Below, one piece after another: positions 22,060 through 23,776 of a stretch of DNA of 23,776 nt. Positions within the stretch are counted from its first letter, which is position 1. Every line of letters begins with the position of its first letter. Source of the stretch: a virus; IMG/VR virus record IMGVR_UViG_3300037107_000031, positions 1 through 23,776 of that record; one strand, given 5' to 3'. The notes under the pieces are model-generated. The model was not told where the DNA came from, searched no databases, and was given only the letters and a program-made list of their open reading frames with translations. Position numbers and translations under genes: made by a program.

Positions 22060-22500
22060 CACTCTCGGTTGCTGAGACCTTATGGGAAACGTACCATCGT
22101 TACCATGCTCGCGCAAGCGGGCCATGCAAGGCGCCCTGACTGGCGCTGTTGGATCGCATCCGTGCGCCAGGTCTGCGCACAACGTCGGCGGACGAAATGG
22201 GTCACTGACTCGGAGGTACGATGCTGGAGGCTCTGCGCATGGTCGCGCGGCTACCTGGCACGAGACCGGGCTGAACTGCATAACCGTTGGTCTGAATGAT
22301 TGGCTCCAGGGTGTACGGGAACCCGGAGAAGACACGGTCGGGTCGCCTAAACAAGCGGCCCCGGTGCAGGCGGATACGGGAAGCAAGAACGTCGCGGCTC
22401 AACAAGTCCATCTGAGCCGAGTGGTCCGAGCTGACCGCCCGATATTGGGATCTCACCAGTCCACCTAGTCTGCACTCGCAGATCTACAGGATGGATGGCT
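22060..22500 (+). ncRNA. Candidate structured non-coding RNA region
   Basis: No frame here gives a convincing protein, yet local hairpins follow each other almost without gaps. They include 22085-22104 (AACG/CGTT plus GG/CC), 22107-22122 (6 bp around a GCAA tetraloop), 22130-22147, 22162-22180 (GTGCGC/GCGCAC), 22263-22293 (AGACC/GGTCT), 22306-22326, 22340-22361 (7 bp), 22395-22419 (CGGCTCA/TGAGCCG), 22421-22438 (6 bp) and 22448-22485. Several stems contain G-T pairs on the + strand, which would be A-C mismatches on the other strand, so the + strand is favoured. No tRNA, tmRNA or RNase P signature is seen. Length and phage setting resemble the large ornate phage RNAs (GOLLD, ROOL), but I cannot match it to one. 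No clear promoter or end. Confidence 0.5.
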
Positions 22501-22678
22501 CTGGGGCCCGTGTACCTAGCGCATGACGCGGTTTTATTGAAAGACGCAACTTGCGCCTATCACCACGTAGCGTTACCGAACGATTCCCGCACCTTACATC
22601 GCCCGCGCTGAGTCAAAGCCACGTGCTGTTCGCATGTGCAGTATTGCAGAAATACCATTCCCCATGCACACTGGGATC
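22501..22678. other. Gene-free stretch upstream of lipoprotein
   Basis: I see no credible gene here. A short GCG/CGC stem followed by GGTTTTATT (about 22519-22536) might be a weak + strand terminator for the RNA candidate. CGCAA/TTGCG lies at 22545-22555. No convincing promoter for the lipoprotein gene was found. Confidence 0.4.
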
Positions 22679-23107
22679 ATGCGAACAACAATCACGATTC
22701 TTTCGGTGTTTTTTCTCGGCTGCGAAACCAATACGGCTGGGCTGCGGGACTCTCCCGACGCCGGCACGACGCCGGACGCGCAGCCTGCCCCTGACCTGCG
22801 TCCGGAACCGCAACCAGACGCGCGTGCCGCGGGCGTGTCGGACACCGGCGCAGAAACTGCGGAGGGCCCGGAGGCTGGGCCGGAAGCTGCGCCCGACACG
22901 CAACCGACAGCGGAGTGCCTACAGGCGATGAAGTGCTGCGTGGGAGTGAAGAACGAGTGGGACTGCCGAGACCTCTACATCACGACCTTCACCCCCATGG
23001 ACTGTTGCGCCTATGCGTACTTCCAGGCCAATTCGACGAACGTGCCCCATTGCTCGCCAGAGCTGGTGACGATGTCTGGGTGTGGCGCGGGCGTCCCTGC
23101 CTTTTAG
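22679..23107 (+). CDS. Lipoprotein with Pro/Asp linker and Cys-rich domain
   Basis: 142 residues from ATG 22679, chosen because the type II signal starts there; an in-frame ATG 45 nt earlier would add a non-signal extension. Lipobox FLGC with lipidated Cys15. Residues 20-90 are a disordered Pro/Asp/Ala/Glu linker with repeated PDA/PD steps, typical of surface lipoproteins in Myxococcota and relatives. The C-terminal 50 residues carry eight cysteines, including two CC pairs, and aromatic residues (AYAYF). It probably sits on the cell surface or in the periplasm. In a phage region it may be a moron that alters the host surface. The ribosome site is weak. No family recognised. Confidence 0.72.
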   Translation: MRTTITILSVFFLGCETNTAGLRDSPDAGTTPDAQPAPDLRPEPQPDARAAGVSDTGAETAEGPEAGPEAAPDTQPTAECLQAMKCCVGVKNEWDCRDLYITTFTPMDCCAYAYFQANSTNVPHCSPELVTMSGCGAGVPAF

Positions 23108-23159
23108 TCTTGCGGAAATACTGCGGGCGGTGGTACAACGCGAAGCGGAGGAACTGAAC

Positions 23160-23399
23160 ATGCAGATCGTAGAAGTTGATGACAAGGAAAAGACCGTGGC
23201 AGACCTGACTCACCTGGAAGGAGTTGGGCCGCACGTGAAGGTGGTGGAGCAGGACGCGGCGAAGGGCAAGGACGTGGTGGTCAAATTGGGCGACACCGAA
23301 GCGACGCTGGTCAGCGCGGAATACTCGGACGCGTCCGCCGAGTTGACCCAGGGACAGGCGCTGGCCCTGACGAAGCGGGCTCTGGCGGGGGAGGTGTAG
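23160..23399 (+). CDS. Small acidic protein of unknown function
   Basis: 79 residues from ATG 23160, with GGAGGAA about 6 nt upstream. The chain has alternating short strands (MQIVEVDD, KVVEQD, KDVVVKLGDTEATLVSAEY) and a C-terminal helix (TQGQALALTKRAL). No signal peptide, membrane segment or Cys. It ends one base before the next ATG, so the two genes form a pair. A weak promoter-like pattern (TTGCGG, 18 nt, TACAAC at 23110-23139) lies upstream. No family recognised. Confidence 0.62.
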   Translation: MQIVEVDDKEKTVADLTHLEGVGPHVKVVEQDAAKGKDVVVKLGDTEATLVSAEYSDASAELTQGQALALTKRALAGEV

Positions 23400-23400
23400 C

Positions 23401-23776
23401 ATGAAGAACGTCGTCACCCGTGAATTCCTGAAGAAGCACAGAGCTTGTTACTACAACGAGGAAGGTGGCGAGGAGAAGGTCAACGCGTTGGTGCCTGACG
23501 AGGGATTGACAGCGCTGCAAGTGGCGCGCTTGAAAATCTCAGAGCAAGATCGGATTTGGGTACTCACGCGAGAGGGCGTGCTCGCCGATTCTGCGCTGTG
23601 GGAGTGGGCAGCGCGCACGGTGGAACGCGCCCTGTCGCGGGCCAAGACGCCCGACCCGCGAAGCCTTGCTGTGGTCCCGTTGCTGCGACGTCTGGCCAGC
23701 GGAGAAAAGGTGTCCAGGTCTGAGATCGAAAAGATCCGCGCCTCCGCCGCCTCCGCCTCCTACGCCGCCGCCGCCT
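23401..23776 (+). CDS. Ala-rich protein, Imm-5-like putative immunity family (3' truncated)
   Basis: The frame starts at ATG 23401, one base after the previous stop, and runs off the right edge; about 125 residues are visible. The first part (residues 1-65) has 'REFLKKHRACYYNEEGG' and an IWVLTREGVLADSALWEWAARTVER stretch split over 55-80. Then comes PDPRSLAVVPLLRRLASGE (about 86-104), a short 'VSRSEIEKIRA' helix, and the beginning of an Ala/Ser/Tyr repeat. The 'pR....v..l..w..Ge.....e...ara.A..Aa..A' layout is that of proteins annotated as putative immunity (Imm-5-like), often found in phages. Its true role in phages is not established. The repeated GCC codons at the edge may cause length variation. 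Confidence 0.6.
   Translation, partial: MKNVVTREFLKKHRACYYNEEGGEEKVNALVPDEGLTALQVARLKISEQDRIWVLTREGVLADSALWEWAARTVERALSRAKTPDPRSLAVVPLLRRLASGEKVSRSEIEKIRASAASASYAAAA

Noticed and set aside
21748-22386. 212-residue minus-strand frame
   Set aside because: Pro/Arg/His-rich shadow composition. It lies antisense to the two-helix membrane gene and the RNA candidate, and it crosses the minus-strand terminator-like hairpin.
22082-22468. 128-residue plus-strand frame in the gene-free stretch
   Set aside because: No ribosome site, no secondary-structure-like pattern and no coupling to a neighbour. The same bases form many hairpins.
22009-22678. tRNA or tmRNA genes
   Set aside because: I found no T-loop signature, no acceptor end and no cloverleaf spacing among the hairpins.

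Overview
The window is about 23.8 kb of phage or prophage DNA, nearly all coding on the + strand. It holds the distal half of a contractile-tail (myovirus) structural module, a large tail-fibre block, a lysis cassette and a short accessory end. No integrase, capsid, terminase, portal or replication gene is visible, so free phage and prophage cannot be told apart. The DNA is GC-rich. Two lipoproteins carry Asp/Ala/Pro-rich linkers after the lipobox, a style common in Myxococcota and related delta-proteobacterial groups. This suggests such a host, but it is inference only.

Region 1 (1-6466) reads in a fixed order: tape measure C-terminus, Dit-like protein, Pam3 gp18-like plug protein, baseplate hub, Gp138-type spike, gp25-like wedge, baseplate J-like wedge and a DUF2612-like protein. 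Almost every junction is a 1-4 nt stop/start overlap, so this is one translationally coupled operon. The order matches small myophages of the cyanophage Pam3 type.

Region 2 (6468-15126) holds five consecutive fibre or fibre-associated genes. One has two CBM5/12-like modules. One is a 697-residue fibre. One has an Mtd-type N-terminal domain. The last two are very long Thr/Ala/Gly-rich fibre-like proteins that both begin with convincing Sec signal peptides. The last of these contains a perfect 498-bp (166-residue) tandem duplication.

Region 3 (15127-15711) holds a minus-strand Cys-rich lipoprotein gene and a 349-bp divergent intergenic region with a 12-bp perfect inverted repeat and a strong hairpin.

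Region 4 (15712-22008) is the lysis and accessory cassette. It contains two membrane proteins, several small ORFs, a near-consensus sigma-70 promoter at 17064-17092, an LLH-type holin with an unusual C-terminal extension, a papain-like cysteine peptidase, a lipoprotein, a secreted SLT transglycosylase, small Cys-rich ORFs, a PD-(D/E)xK (VRR-NUC-like) nuclease, a GH24 lysozyme and a two-helix membrane protein.

Region 5 (22009-23776) starts with about 670 bp without a credible gene. It is packed with local hairpins, including one closed by a GNRA tetraloop, and the G-T wobbles favour the + strand; I propose it encodes a structured non-coding RNA. Then follow a Cys-rich lipoprotein, a small unknown protein and a truncated Ala-rich protein resembling the Imm-5-like putative immunity family. 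The candidate RNA, the exported fibre-like pair and the lipoproteins with eight mature cysteines are the least explained parts of the window.
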